In this document: piece by piece, positions 35,393 through 43,684 of the stretch
Numbering within the stretch: position 1 is the stretch's first letter
Layout: every line of letters starts with the position of its first letter
Assembly: GCA_965230495.1 (NCBI GenBank)
Contig: OZ246004.1
Location: 1,364,001-1,428,000, forward strand
DNA: 64,000 nt
Reading direction: 5' to 3'
Origin: JACJYM01 sp965230495
GTDB lineage: Bacteria; Bacteroidota; Bacteroidia; Chitinophagales; Saprospiraceae
The notes under the pieces: model-generated
Told to the model about the DNA's origin: nothing
Database searches by the model: none
Seen by the model: the letters and a program-made list of their open reading frames with translations, nothing else
Made by a program: the position numbers and the translations under genes

Positions 35393-36502
35393 TCAAATAA
35401 CTTTTAGCCTTTCCATTATTAAGTCTGTATCTACGTTCTCTTCTATCAAAGAGATAGCTTTTTTAACTTTCCAAGGGGTATTCCTGTTAATTTTTACCTC
35501 AATTTTACTGATCTTTATCACACAGCCATAGGTATCTAAGTCAGTTCTAATTAGGGGGAGTTTGTTTTCTTCAATGTATTCTATCGTAGTACTGTCAATT
35601 TTTCCGACACCTGTCGCCACTATTCCAGATAAAGGACAATGTTCAAAGCCATGAATTTCAGTCATGGACTTAATTTTACTAATTGCATTATTTATAGACC
35701 TCGTGGATACAATCAAAAGGAGATCCTCACTACTAGATAATTCTTCAAGATCTATTAAGGACCCTGCAATGATATTCTCAACTTTGTTGTAAGCCTTATC
35801 CGCATTAAAAGTTATAGGTCCTTTTACTGCATCTGCTATTGTTTTTATGACGGGATAAGCCAAGGTCTTTTCATAAGGAACAATTCCCAAGAGAGGAATC
35901 CCTTTGCTGTCCAACCACTTAGAACAGTAATGTCTTATCTTATCAATTTTTGACGGAATAACCTTATTTATAATTACCCCGATAATAGGTACATTTTCTT
36001 CTCTAAATAGAGCGGTTGTCATGTTCAACATATCAATAGTACTGCCTATTCCTCCTTCAACCACCATTACAACACCTGCATTGAGAAGCTTGGCTACATG
36101 AGCATTGGACATATTAGCGACACTGCCTACTCCTGGATGTCCTGTTCCCTCGTACACAACCAAATCATGTTTTTTACTGAGATGCAAAGCAGCGTTTAAA
36201 ACAAACCGTTCCAAATCTATCTCATCTTTATCTGAAGTATCGAGATACTTCTGTGTTGCCCCACTTCCCAATATGATTGGTGAGTGTAGCTCTGGTTGTA
36301 TTTCAAAGTGTATCAAATCTGCAAATAAAACTGTGTCTTTATCTACGTTATGATTACTCACAACTAAATGTTTCTGACCTACGGGTTTACAATAACCCAC
36401 ATTGATACCTTTTTTCATGAACGAAGAAACTAATCCTAAAGTGGATGTCGTTTTCCCCACATGTTGGCTCGTGGCTGCCACATAGATACTCTTATATTTC
36501 AT
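35393..36502 (-). CDS. BioD-like P-loop / DRTGG-domain protein
   Basis: An N-terminal dethiobiotin-synthetase-like P-loop domain (SQHVGKTTSTLGLVSSFMKKG at about residues 12-32, then YCKPVGQK and VYEGTGHPGVGS), followed by a C-terminal DRTGG-like domain (LIVSTRSINNAISKI...GIVATG). It is the regulatory N-terminal half of large phosphotransacetylases standing alone, without the Pta catalytic domain. It probably binds ATP and acts as a sensor; the activity is not known. A free DRTGG/BioD-like protein is common in Bacteroidota. Confidence 0.78.
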   Translation of the reverse strand: MKYKSIYVAATSQHVGKTTSTLGLVSSFMKKGINVGYCKPVGQKHLVVSNHNVDKDTVLFADLIHFEIQPELHSPIILGSGATQKYLDTSDKDEIDLERFVLNAALHLSKKHDLVVYEGTGHPGVGSVANMSNAHVAKLLNAGVVMVVEGGIGSTIDMLNMTTALFREENVPIIGVIINKVIPSKIDKIRHYCSKWLDSKGIPLLGIVPYEKTLAYPVIKTIADAVKGPITFNADKAYNKVENIIAGSLIDLEELSSSEDLLLIVSTRSINNAISKIKSMTEIHGFEHCPLSGIVATGVGKIDSTTIEYIEENKLPLIRTDLDTYGCVIKISKIEVKINRNTPWKVKKAISLIEENVDTDLIMERLKVI

Positions 36503-36582
36503 AGATAATATCTTATGTATAAATTAAGTAATTGCAAAATAACCAGAAGAATTCAATTAACAGTATAAGTTCTGTCTAAAAA

Positions 36583-37482
36583 CTAAACTTCTAGCCTTCT
36601 ATTCAAATTCTTTTTTAATATCGGATATGTCAATACTATTCCCAATATTATGACACAACCTATATAAAATCTGAAGTTCAACATTTCATAATCCTTTAAG
36701 AGGACCGCAGCCATAATAATACCATAAACCGGCTCCAGGCTTATAATAAGATTAGAAGTAAAAGCACTTACGTATTTTAATGCTCTCAGGGATAAGTAAA
36801 ATGCATAAGTGGTACAAAATAAAGCTAAAACTATTAAATAAAACCAGTCCATATACCCTGAAGGCAAAAATGTAAGGTCGGGATTTTCTCTTAAATAAAA
36901 AGGCAAATAAAAAGTTATAAAAAGACAGGCTGACCACATCTCTAAAAACGTTACTGTCTTAGGGTCATGGTTTTTAATATATTTTTTGTTCATCACTGCA
37001 AATACTGAGGCCAAAAAAGCGGATAGTACTCCTATCCATGCCCCATAATGAAATTTGACATTAACATTAAGAAGTATAAACGCAAACAACGGTATAATGA
37101 TAAGCGATAGAAATAAGTCTAAATACTGAAATTTAGTTCTCAATACAAAAGGCTCAATGAAGCTTGTAAACAAAGTTGTTGTAGCGAAACAAACAAGAGT
37201 AATTGAAGGATTAGATAATTTAATCGAGTGGTAAAAAGTAACCCAATGAATGGCCACTATAAAGCCAATGAAGCAAAACTGCGTCACTTCTTTAAGACTA
37301 AAAACCTCTCTAATCTTTCGAATTTTAACCAGAAATGATAGGCTAACCCCTGTCAAAAGGACCCTCCACCAGACCAACACAACCGCTACCAGGGAAATCT
37401 TTGCTCCTAAAATTGCCGTAAGTCCGAAAAATATAGTCGCTATGTGTAAGTCTATATATGCTTTCTTTTCTTCTCTTTTCAT
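36583..37482 (-). CDS. DMT/EamA-family transporter
   Basis: A drug/metabolite transporter with ten hydrophobic segments in two EamA repeats. The ATG at 37482 is used; a GTG lies immediately before. The repeat marks are VWWRVLLTGVSL in the first half and LKYVSAFTSNLIISLEPVYGIIMAA in the second, the LEP-Y being the usual EamA signature. Its substrate is unknown. About 80 bases separate it from the BioD-like gene downstream. Confidence 0.9.
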   Translation of the reverse strand: MKREEKKAYIDLHIATIFFGLTAILGAKISLVAVVLVWWRVLLTGVSLSFLVKIRKIREVFSLKEVTQFCFIGFIVAIHWVTFYHSIKLSNPSITLVCFATTTLFTSFIEPFVLRTKFQYLDLFLSLIIIPLFAFILLNVNVKFHYGAWIGVLSAFLASVFAVMNKKYIKNHDPKTVTFLEMWSACLFITFYLPFYLRENPDLTFLPSGYMDWFYLIVLALFCTTYAFYLSLRALKYVSAFTSNLIISLEPVYGIIMAAVLLKDYEMLNFRFYIGCVIILGIVLTYPILKKNLNRRLEV

Positions 37483-37545
37483 CACAAATCGATTCCCAAA
37501 ATTAATTTAAATATGAGATTGATTATTATCCTTTATAAATTATTA

Positions 37546-37553
37546 TACTTTTG
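37546..37553 (+). promoter_or_regulatory. Candidate -7 box for the DUF4956-CotH-VTC operon
   Basis: TACTTTTG matches TAnnTTTG and lies 37 bases before the first gene. The nearest -33-like element (TTG at 37519-37521) has a 24-base spacer, a little long. Confidence 0.4.
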
Positions 37554-37589
37554 AATTACTTAACAATAAGATAACCTTAAATTAATGTT

Positions 37590-38264
37590 ATGCTAGACTT
37601 TGAAAAGTATTTGAGTGATTTCAGTAGTACCATTAATATAGTAGATTTTATATTAAATTTAATATTAACATGTCTATTAGTTTATGGCCTAAAAGTTTTT
37701 TACATAAAGTTTGGAAGAGCTGTCTCTGATCGGAAAAACTTTGCCAACAACTTCATCCCATTAGCATTGGCCACGATGGTTATAATTACGGTTATTAAGT
37801 CCTCAATAGCTCTTTCTTTAGGTCTTGTAGGAGCCCTTTCAATTGTCAGGTTTCGTGCGGCCATTAAAGATCCCGAGGAACTTACGATGTTATTCTTAAT
37901 TATAGGTTTTGGACTTATTGGTGGAGCCAACAAACCCGTTTTAGCCCTGATTAGTTTTATCATTATCCTTCCTATACTTTACTTTAACAACAAAAGTTCA
38001 AGAAACTCGAATTCAGGTACTTCAAAAACATTCTTAAACATCAATACCTCCATTAAAAGTCTTAATGAGATCACCGATATCATCGAAAAAAATAGTGATT
38101 ATGTAGAGATCAGAAGATCAGACAGTACTCCCGAAGGTACTTTTGTAAGTTATTTGATTAAAATAAACACTCCTTCTCAAATAGATGCACTTTCGAGTCA
38201 CTTGAGAGAAAAAGACAGTTCAATTAAGATTTCCTTTGTCGACCAACCATTAGTCATTTCATGA
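37590..38264 (+). CDS. DUF4956 membrane protein
   Basis: A 224-residue membrane protein with about four N-terminal helices and a cytoplasmic C-terminal domain. The segment VIKSSIALSLGLVGALSIVRFRAAIKDPEEL is the conserved core of DUF4956. Members of this family are known to be encoded beside VTC-domain proteins, and here the VTC gene is two genes downstream. The ATGA overlap with the CotH-like gene shows translational coupling. A channel or transport role linked to polyphosphate has been proposed by association only. Confidence 0.88.
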   Translation: MLDFEKYLSDFSSTINIVDFILNLILTCLLVYGLKVFYIKFGRAVSDRKNFANNFIPLALATMVIITVIKSSIALSLGLVGALSIVRFRAAIKDPEELTMLFLIIGFGLIGGANKPVLALISFIIILPILYFNNKSSRNSNSGTSKTFLNINTSIKSLNEITDIIEKNSDYVEIRRSDSTPEGTFVSYLIKINTPSQIDALSSHLREKDSSIKISFVDQPLVIS

Positions 38265-41161
38265 TAGTAAAAAATGCCATAGATAGTAAAAATAAACTGT
38301 GGATCAACAGTATTTTCAAAGGGATACTCATTTTATTTGTGGGTTATCTTCTCTACGCTATCTTTCAATTTTATACAGCTAAACTTAACACCACTTTTCA
38401 ATATTTCTGTGATGCTGAGGAAAGAAGCGGAAATAATTTTAAAGGACTGGGTGCTGATTTCGGCAATGCCAAAACACAATCCGATAAAGAAGCGTATTCT
38501 GGAAAATTCTCTTGCGAACTAAACGAGCACCAAAAATATGGCATGGTTCTAGAGATCAAAAATGTCAAGCCTTTTCAGACCTATCGAGCACGAATAAAGC
38601 ACAAAGGAGATCGATCAAACATATATTTATCCTGCAATGGCAATAAAGAAGCTGATTTATACTATGAATCCAAATCTGCTTCAAGAATTCTTGAAAATGG
38701 TTGGGCCGAAGTTGAATTACTTGTCACCTTACCAAAAAACAAAAACCTCAACAGCATTAAATTCTTTCCATATAATGCAAAGAAGGGAAAAACGGAATTT
38801 TATGATGACTTAGAAGTGGAACTCCTTGAACAAAGTGAGTTTCCTTTTACAGCTGACAACCAGATAAGTCTTTATATTGATAATAAAGGGATGTCCAAGT
38901 TAGACAGAATAAGAAAAGATGCCATGGATAGAGGAATCTTATTGACCTCAGATGATTCCTGGGTCAAAGCTAAATTTGCTTTTGAAGACTCTATTCGAAC
39001 TGAAGTTAAACTCAGACTAAAAGGAGATTGGACGGAGCATTTAGAAACTGAAAACTGGTCGTTCAGAATAAAAATGCCCGATGATATAGGATGGAACGGG
39101 ATGATGGAGTTTTCATTACATAGTCCAAAAGCCCGATATTATCTTTCAGAATGGGTATTTCACGAATGGTTAAAACAAGAAGATATTCTTGCCACAAGAT
39201 ATGACTTCATCAAACTTAAGGTCAATGATATCACAGAAACTCTATATGCCTACGAAGAACACTTTTTAAAGCAAATTCCCGAAAATAACAATAGACGTGA
39301 AGGAGTTATTGTTAAATTCAATGAAGATGCTCAATGGATTCGTAGAGCTGATGCCTATGATTATAACCAAACCAGAAGTGATTTTGATAATCAAGAGAGA
39401 GTATTGGCGAACATAGATGCATTTAAGGAATCCAAGGCTATGAAAAACCCTGCACTCCTAGAACAATATGAAAAGGCCCATGAGTTATTGTATCAATTTC
39501 AGCATCAAGCCAAACCGGTTCATGAGATCTTTGATGTCGAGCGTTTGGCTAAATATCACGCCATTTGTGATCTAATGGATGCTAACCATAGCAGAATATG
39601 GCATAATCAGCGATTCTACTACAATCCGATTACTCAAGTCTTAGAACCTATTGGTTTTGACGGTTTTACCGAAAACGGAGCTATTAAATATAATTCTAAG
39701 CCGTATATGGGCTCGTTCATGAACAAATTAGATGGCAATTTTTGGGAACAATACTATTCTATTATGTTTTCGGATCAAAAATTTGCTTCACTATATGCTC
39801 ATTATTTATATCAATTTTCAAGACGAGGTTATATCAATTCTTTTTTTGAATCCATTAGTTTAGAGTTAAAGAAAAGAGAAGATGAGATTAAAAAGTATGT
39901 TCCAAACTATTCATTTAACAGTGAAGAGATCATAAGAAAATCTCAAAAGATAGATGTAGAATTAAAACCAATTGAAAATCACTCTATTAAAGCATATACT
40001 CAATCTTGCAATAATGACAGTTGCACCATAGCTATTTGTAACGTATTTAGATTACCCATAACCATTTCTGAAAGTGGTCTATCCAAAAAATCCAGAACTA
40101 AAATTTCTCCACAATTTGTGTTAACATCCTCTCCCCATGATATACCAAAGTATCAGGAATTTAAGGTTAAAAAGGGAACCAAGTATCTTTTTTGGGGTAT
40201 AGATGGAATAGATAAGAAATATTCTTCAATTATAAAACCTTTTAACGCTCCAGGTACCGAAAATATCGTGTATAATTCTTCTCTTGAATTACAGCTACCG
40301 ATTGCAAAGAATACTTATCATTTAGAGAATAATAACATACACATTGCTCCAGGCACGTATAGCATTTCATCTCCTATCATTATTCCCAAGAACTATCAAC
40401 TATTGATATATGATGGGACTAAGATCAATCTTGAAAACCAATCTTACATTTTATCCTATGGAGCTGTTCAACTCATGGGTTCTTCAGAATCCCCTATTAT
40501 TATCGAGTCATCAGATAAAAACCAAGGGTTTACCGTTACTCAAGCTCCTCATAAATCAAAGGTAAGTCACACCATTTTTAAAGGTCTGGATAGATTACAA
40601 GAAAATGAATGGCAGTTGACTGGAGCAGTTACCTTTTATGAAAGTACTGTAATGCTAGATAATGTTACCATTTCAGAAAACAAATGTGAAGATGCCCTCA
40701 ATATAATCCGTTCGGATTTTAATATTGATAAAATACATATTAACAACACCTATGCAGACGGCTTTGATGCAGATTTTTGTAATGGCCTCATCTCTAACTC
40801 ACTTGTAACAAATACAGGTAATGACGGCCTAGATTTCTCCGGGAGTCGAATTGAAATTAGAGATTGTAAAATGTCTGACATTGGAGATAAAGGAATCAGT
40901 GGCGGTGAAGCCTCTATATTAGAAATTATTAATGTAAGAATAAGTGGTGCTGATATAGGCATTGCTTCCAAAGATAAATCGAAGTTAACAGGAAATAATA
41001 TTGAAATATCTAATTGTAAAAAGTCCATATCAGCTTATCAAAAGAAGCCAGAATATGGAGGTGGATATGTCAATTTATCAGAAGTAAAAACATCTAATGT
41101 CGAAAATTATATTCTTAAGGACGACGTGTCACAAGTCATTGTAAATGGGAAGGAACAATAG
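38261..41161 (+). CDS. CotH-kinase-like protein with C-terminal parallel beta-helix
   Basis: A 966-residue protein with one N-terminal membrane helix (about residues 15-38), so anchored with the rest outside. A carbohydrate-binding-like beta domain comes first (about 50-190), then a CotH-kinase-like region (about 230-480): LRLKGDWTEHLETENWSFRI, HSPKARYYLSEWVFHEWL, a Lys in IKLKVNDITE, YHAICDLMDANHSRIWHNQ and LEPIGFDGF, the last matching the CotH metal-binding Asp. After a linker comes a right-handed beta-helix of Asn/Ser/Gly-rich coils (about 700-950; for example NTGNDGLDFSGSRIEIRD). The CotH/beta-helix fusion is unusual. Protein phosphorylation, or sugar/polymer handling, on the cell surface is possible but not shown. 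Confidence 0.85.
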   Translation: MIVKNAIDSKNKLWINSIFKGILILFVGYLLYAIFQFYTAKLNTTFQYFCDAEERSGNNFKGLGADFGNAKTQSDKEAYSGKFSCELNEHQKYGMVLEIKNVKPFQTYRARIKHKGDRSNIYLSCNGNKEADLYYESKSASRILENGWAEVELLVTLPKNKNLNSIKFFPYNAKKGKTEFYDDLEVELLEQSEFPFTADNQISLYIDNKGMSKLDRIRKDAMDRGILLTSDDSWVKAKFAFEDSIRTEVKLRLKGDWTEHLETENWSFRIKMPDDIGWNGMMEFSLHSPKARYYLSEWVFHEWLKQEDILATRYDFIKLKVNDITETLYAYEEHFLKQIPENNNRREGVIVKFNEDAQWIRRADAYDYNQTRSDFDNQERVLANIDAFKESKAMKNPALLEQYEKAHELLYQFQHQAKPVHEIFDVERLAKYHAICDLMDANHSRIWHNQRFYYNPITQVLEPIGFDGFTENGAIKYNSKPYMGSFMNKLDGNFWEQYYSIMFSDQKFASLYAHYLYQFSRRGYINSFFESISLELKKREDEIKKYVPNYSFNSEEIIRKSQKIDVELKPIENHSIKAYTQSCNNDSCTIAICNVFRLPITISESGLSKKSRTKISPQFVLTSSPHDIPKYQEFKVKKGTKYLFWGIDGIDKKYSSIIKPFNAPGTENIVYNSSLELQLPIAKNTYHLENNNIHIAPGTYSISSPIIIPKNYQLLIYDGTKINLENQSYILSYGAVQLMGSSESPIIIESSDKNQGFTVTQAPHKSKVSHTIFKGLDRLQENEWQLTGAVTFYESTVMLDNVTISENKCEDALNIIRSDFNIDKIHINNTYADGFDADFCNGLISNSLVTNTGNDGLDFSGSRIEIRDCKMSDIGDKGISGGEASILEIINVRISGADIGIASKDKSKLTGNNIEISNCKKSISAYQKKPEYGGGYVNLSEVKTSNVENYILKDDVSQVIVNGKEQ

Positions 41162-41777
41162 CAGATATGAGTATAAGTTTGTAATAAGAAACCTGTCCTT
41201 TTCGCAACTGGAACAATTGGTTTTAGTTCACCCGCTGTCCTTTACTGAAATCTTTTCTCCGCGATGGATAAATAACATATATTATGACACCTCTGATCTG
41301 ACCAGTTATGGAGAAAATTCGGCCGGTGTAAATGAAAGAACTAAATATCGCATACGATGGTACGGTGAAGATAGCAACACATTTATTGATCCAATACTGG
41401 AATTGAAATTTAAGAAAAATAAACTTGGATGGAAAAAACGTATTCCTCTCAATAAAAAACCTACACCCGATTTGCAACAAAGTTTAGGAGAAAATAATAC
41501 ACAAATTTTAGCTTTAACTGCTTCGGTTCAAAATAGGTATAAAAGGACCTACTACCTTTCTTCTGATGAAAAATTTAGAATAACTATCGATCAGTATATC
41601 TCTCATCGATCGGCATTCTCTTATGAGACTTTCATTACAGAAAACAAAATGGTACTCGAAGTCAAATTCGACAAGAAATATGAGGAAGAATCTCACTTTC
41701 TGTTTAGTCATTTACCTTTACGACAATCCAAAAATTCAAAATACAGTAATGGAATAAGACAAAAGTTAGGTCTCTAA
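41145..41777 (+). CDS. VTC-domain (polyphosphate polymerase-like) protein
   Basis: A VTC-type triphosphate-tunnel protein of 210 residues, the domain that in yeast Vtc4 makes polyphosphate from ATP. The basic and acidic tunnel residues are visible: RYEYKFVI near the start, ERTKYRIRWYG, LELKFKK, RYKRTYYL, RITIDQYI, LEVKFDKKY and SKYSNG at the end. Catalytic basic residues appear kept, so polyP or another phosphoanhydride product is plausible. Its start overlaps the CotH gene by 17 bases. No SPX domain is present. Convergent with the PqiA-like gene, overlapping by 12 bases. Confidence 0.85.
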   Translation: MGRNNSRYEYKFVIRNLSFSQLEQLVLVHPLSFTEIFSPRWINNIYYDTSDLTSYGENSAGVNERTKYRIRWYGEDSNTFIDPILELKFKKNKLGWKKRIPLNKKPTPDLQQSLGENNTQILALTASVQNRYKRTYYLSSDEKFRITIDQYISHRSAFSYETFITENKMVLEVKFDKKYEEESHFLFSHLPLRQSKNSKYSNGIRQKLGL

Positions 41778-43064
41778 ATTTGTAGTGTTATATCTCTTAT
41801 TAATAACTATTCCCAATATAATAGATAAAATACAATAGGTAGTAAAAAACAAAGCTCCCGGTGCCAATCCTGAGTAATTTATAGTTTCTATTGCAAAACC
41901 TCCCTCATTTCGTTCTATACCTTTCAATTGATTGTTTACTATTCCCTCGAAGCCAATATATGCCATAAACATGGCTACTACAAAAACATCCGCCATACTC
42001 CATTTTCCTAAATAAAAAATAATATTTTGAACCCACTTAGACTTCGCCACTTTGTCAGAATACACAAAAGCACTTGATAACAGAAGCTTTATCGCCGGGA
42101 AAATTACACTAAAACAAAGAATGAGTATACCAACTATTTTTAAATCAACTCCCCTGCTTTCTATTAATGTTGTCGTAACATCTAAAATGGATTTGCTCTG
42201 ATAATAGAGTGACTGTTCGTCAAATGACAATTCAGTTCCAAAAAGGCTAAAAACAAACTCATTTAACCTTGCATCAATATTGATCATAGGTAAAGAAACT
42301 CCTAGCAGTAACAGTATTATTGAGCCTATGGTAACGAAGCTGACCATCAACTTCGTCCCTATAAATTTGTGAAATAAAAGTGCCAGAATACATGCCAATA
42401 CTAAAAGGATAAAGCTATAGTTTCTTTCGTTTTCTAAATTTTTTCTTTGTGCTAGTATTTCTTTTTTTAAATGTGATCTGGTGCTATCTAGATTCTCTGT
42501 TTCATACTTGTCGTATATGGCTAATCTAGGATCATTATGGTCATATTTATTCTTGTCTTCAAGAAACCATGCCATTTCAGCTCTGATAATTTCTTTTATT
42601 CTTGGTTCGTTCTTTTGCAACTCTTTAGCCATCTGATCAGCCATTTGAGGTATATGCCCTTTGATATCCAAATATCCTATTTGTTCTGCGATGTTATCTT
42701 TAAATAGTTTCAAAAGAAATTTGTTAACTTTTCCACTCTTTTCTGCATCTTTGAATATCTGATTAAATATTACCCCTGATTCTATATACTGCACATATAT
42801 TCCATTCAGATATTTTTCTAACTCAACCTTAACATCGTCATAAGCGGTTGAAGAAATCTCAAATTCCGAAATTTTGCCCTCAAATATTCCAATGGCCTTT
42901 TGTTTCCATAGTTCCATGTTAAAAAGTCCATAGTTTATTTTAGTTATCTCGGCATAGTCTTCTTTTTTTACCTGATGTTCGGCATATTGGTTACTTAGCT
43001 TATATGCGAAAAAAGCTCCGACTACTATACATATACCCGTTACAAGAGAAATTAGCCACTTCAT
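41766..43064 (-). CDS. Paraquat-inducible protein A-like membrane protein
   Basis: A PqiA-like protein. A single N-terminal helix precedes a large, mostly helical soluble part (about residues 30-215, coiled-coil-like with many Lys/Glu), then about four C-terminal helices carrying the PqiA-type WSMADVFVVAMFMAYIGFEG. The ATG at 43064 is used; an in-frame TTG lies two codons earlier. PqiA proteins are envelope proteins connected with membrane lipid homeostasis. No PqiB/MCE partner is nearby. The long soluble domain is not part of the usual PqiA. Confidence 0.78.
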   Translation of the reverse strand: MKWLISLVTGICIVVGAFFAYKLSNQYAEHQVKKEDYAEITKINYGLFNMELWKQKAIGIFEGKISEFEISSTAYDDVKVELEKYLNGIYVQYIESGVIFNQIFKDAEKSGKVNKFLLKLFKDNIAEQIGYLDIKGHIPQMADQMAKELQKNEPRIKEIIRAEMAWFLEDKNKYDHNDPRLAIYDKYETENLDSTRSHLKKEILAQRKNLENERNYSFILLVLACILALLFHKFIGTKLMVSFVTIGSIILLLLGVSLPMINIDARLNEFVFSLFGTELSFDEQSLYYQSKSILDVTTTLIESRGVDLKIVGILILCFSVIFPAIKLLLSSAFVYSDKVAKSKWVQNIIFYLGKWSMADVFVVAMFMAYIGFEGIVNNQLKGIERNEGGFAIETINYSGLAPGALFFTTYCILSIILGIVINKRYNTTNLET

Positions 43065-43206
43065 AAACAATATTATCTAATTTGTAGATTATAACGATGT
43101 AAAAGTAATTATTTGATATTTACGTCTGGTCGTTTTGTAAATAGTTGTTTATAACTCTACAACTTTTTATAAATTACTCAAGAAAAAAATTGCAACTACA
43201 ATTTAC

Positions 43207-43250
43207 TTTAATTCCTAAATGATAATTATTATCTTTGCATAATTATTGTC
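43207..43250 (+). promoter_or_regulatory. Promoter with two tandem Fur/PerR-type operators
   Basis: A -33-like TTTA (43207-43210), a 19-base spacer and TATCTTTG (43230-43237) form a promoter for the perR-katG pair. GATAATTATTATC (43221-43233), a perfect 6-1-6 inverted repeat, covers the upstream edge of the -7 box. CATAATTATTGTC (43238-43250), a near copy, follows directly after it. Binding of a repressor at both would block the -7 region, fitting autoregulation by the Fur-family product. Confidence 0.7.
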
Positions 43251-43268
43251 AACCAATAATAAAATTAA

Positions 43269-43682
43269 ATGAATTCTGCTCAAGAAAAATTAAAGGAAAA
43301 AGGGTTAAAGGTCACACCACAAAGAATAGCCATTTACAATGCAGTGGTTAATCTAAAGAACCATCCCACCGCAGAAAATATTGTAGATTCAATCAAAACA
43401 GATTATCCCAGTATTTCCGTAGGAACAGTATATAAAGTACTTAATGTCTTAGTTGATAATGGCCTTTTAAAAAGGGTCAAAAGCGAAAAAGACATAATGA
43501 GATACGATGCAATGTTAGAACATCATCATCACTTATATTGTATTGATACTGATGAAATAAAAGACTACGAGGACAAGCAATTAGATGCTCTGGTAACAGA
43601 GTACTTTGAAAATAAAAAAATTAAAAATTTTAAAATAGAAGATTTTAAACTTCAGATAACAGGAAAATTTATAAAAAATTAA
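43269..43682 (+). CDS. perR: Fur-family transcriptional regulator, PerR-like
   Basis: A 137-residue Fur-family repressor: N-terminal winged helix (KGLKVTPQRIAIYNAVVNLKNHPTAENI), then ISVGTVYKVLNVLVDNGLLKRV, then a dimerisation half with the regulatory-metal stretch HHHHLYCIDT. Only one Cys is present and no CxxC structural-zinc pair, as in many Bacteroidota PerR homologs. katG starts two bases after its stop, and operator-like repeats lie in the promoter. A peroxide-sensing, iron- or manganese-loaded repressor of itself and katG is inferred. Confidence 0.9.
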   Translation: MNSAQEKLKEKGLKVTPQRIAIYNAVVNLKNHPTAENIVDSIKTDYPSISVGTVYKVLNVLVDNGLLKRVKSEKDIMRYDAMLEHHHHLYCIDTDEIKDYEDKQLDALVTEYFENKKIKNFKIEDFKLQITGKFIKN

Positions 43683-43684
43683 GA

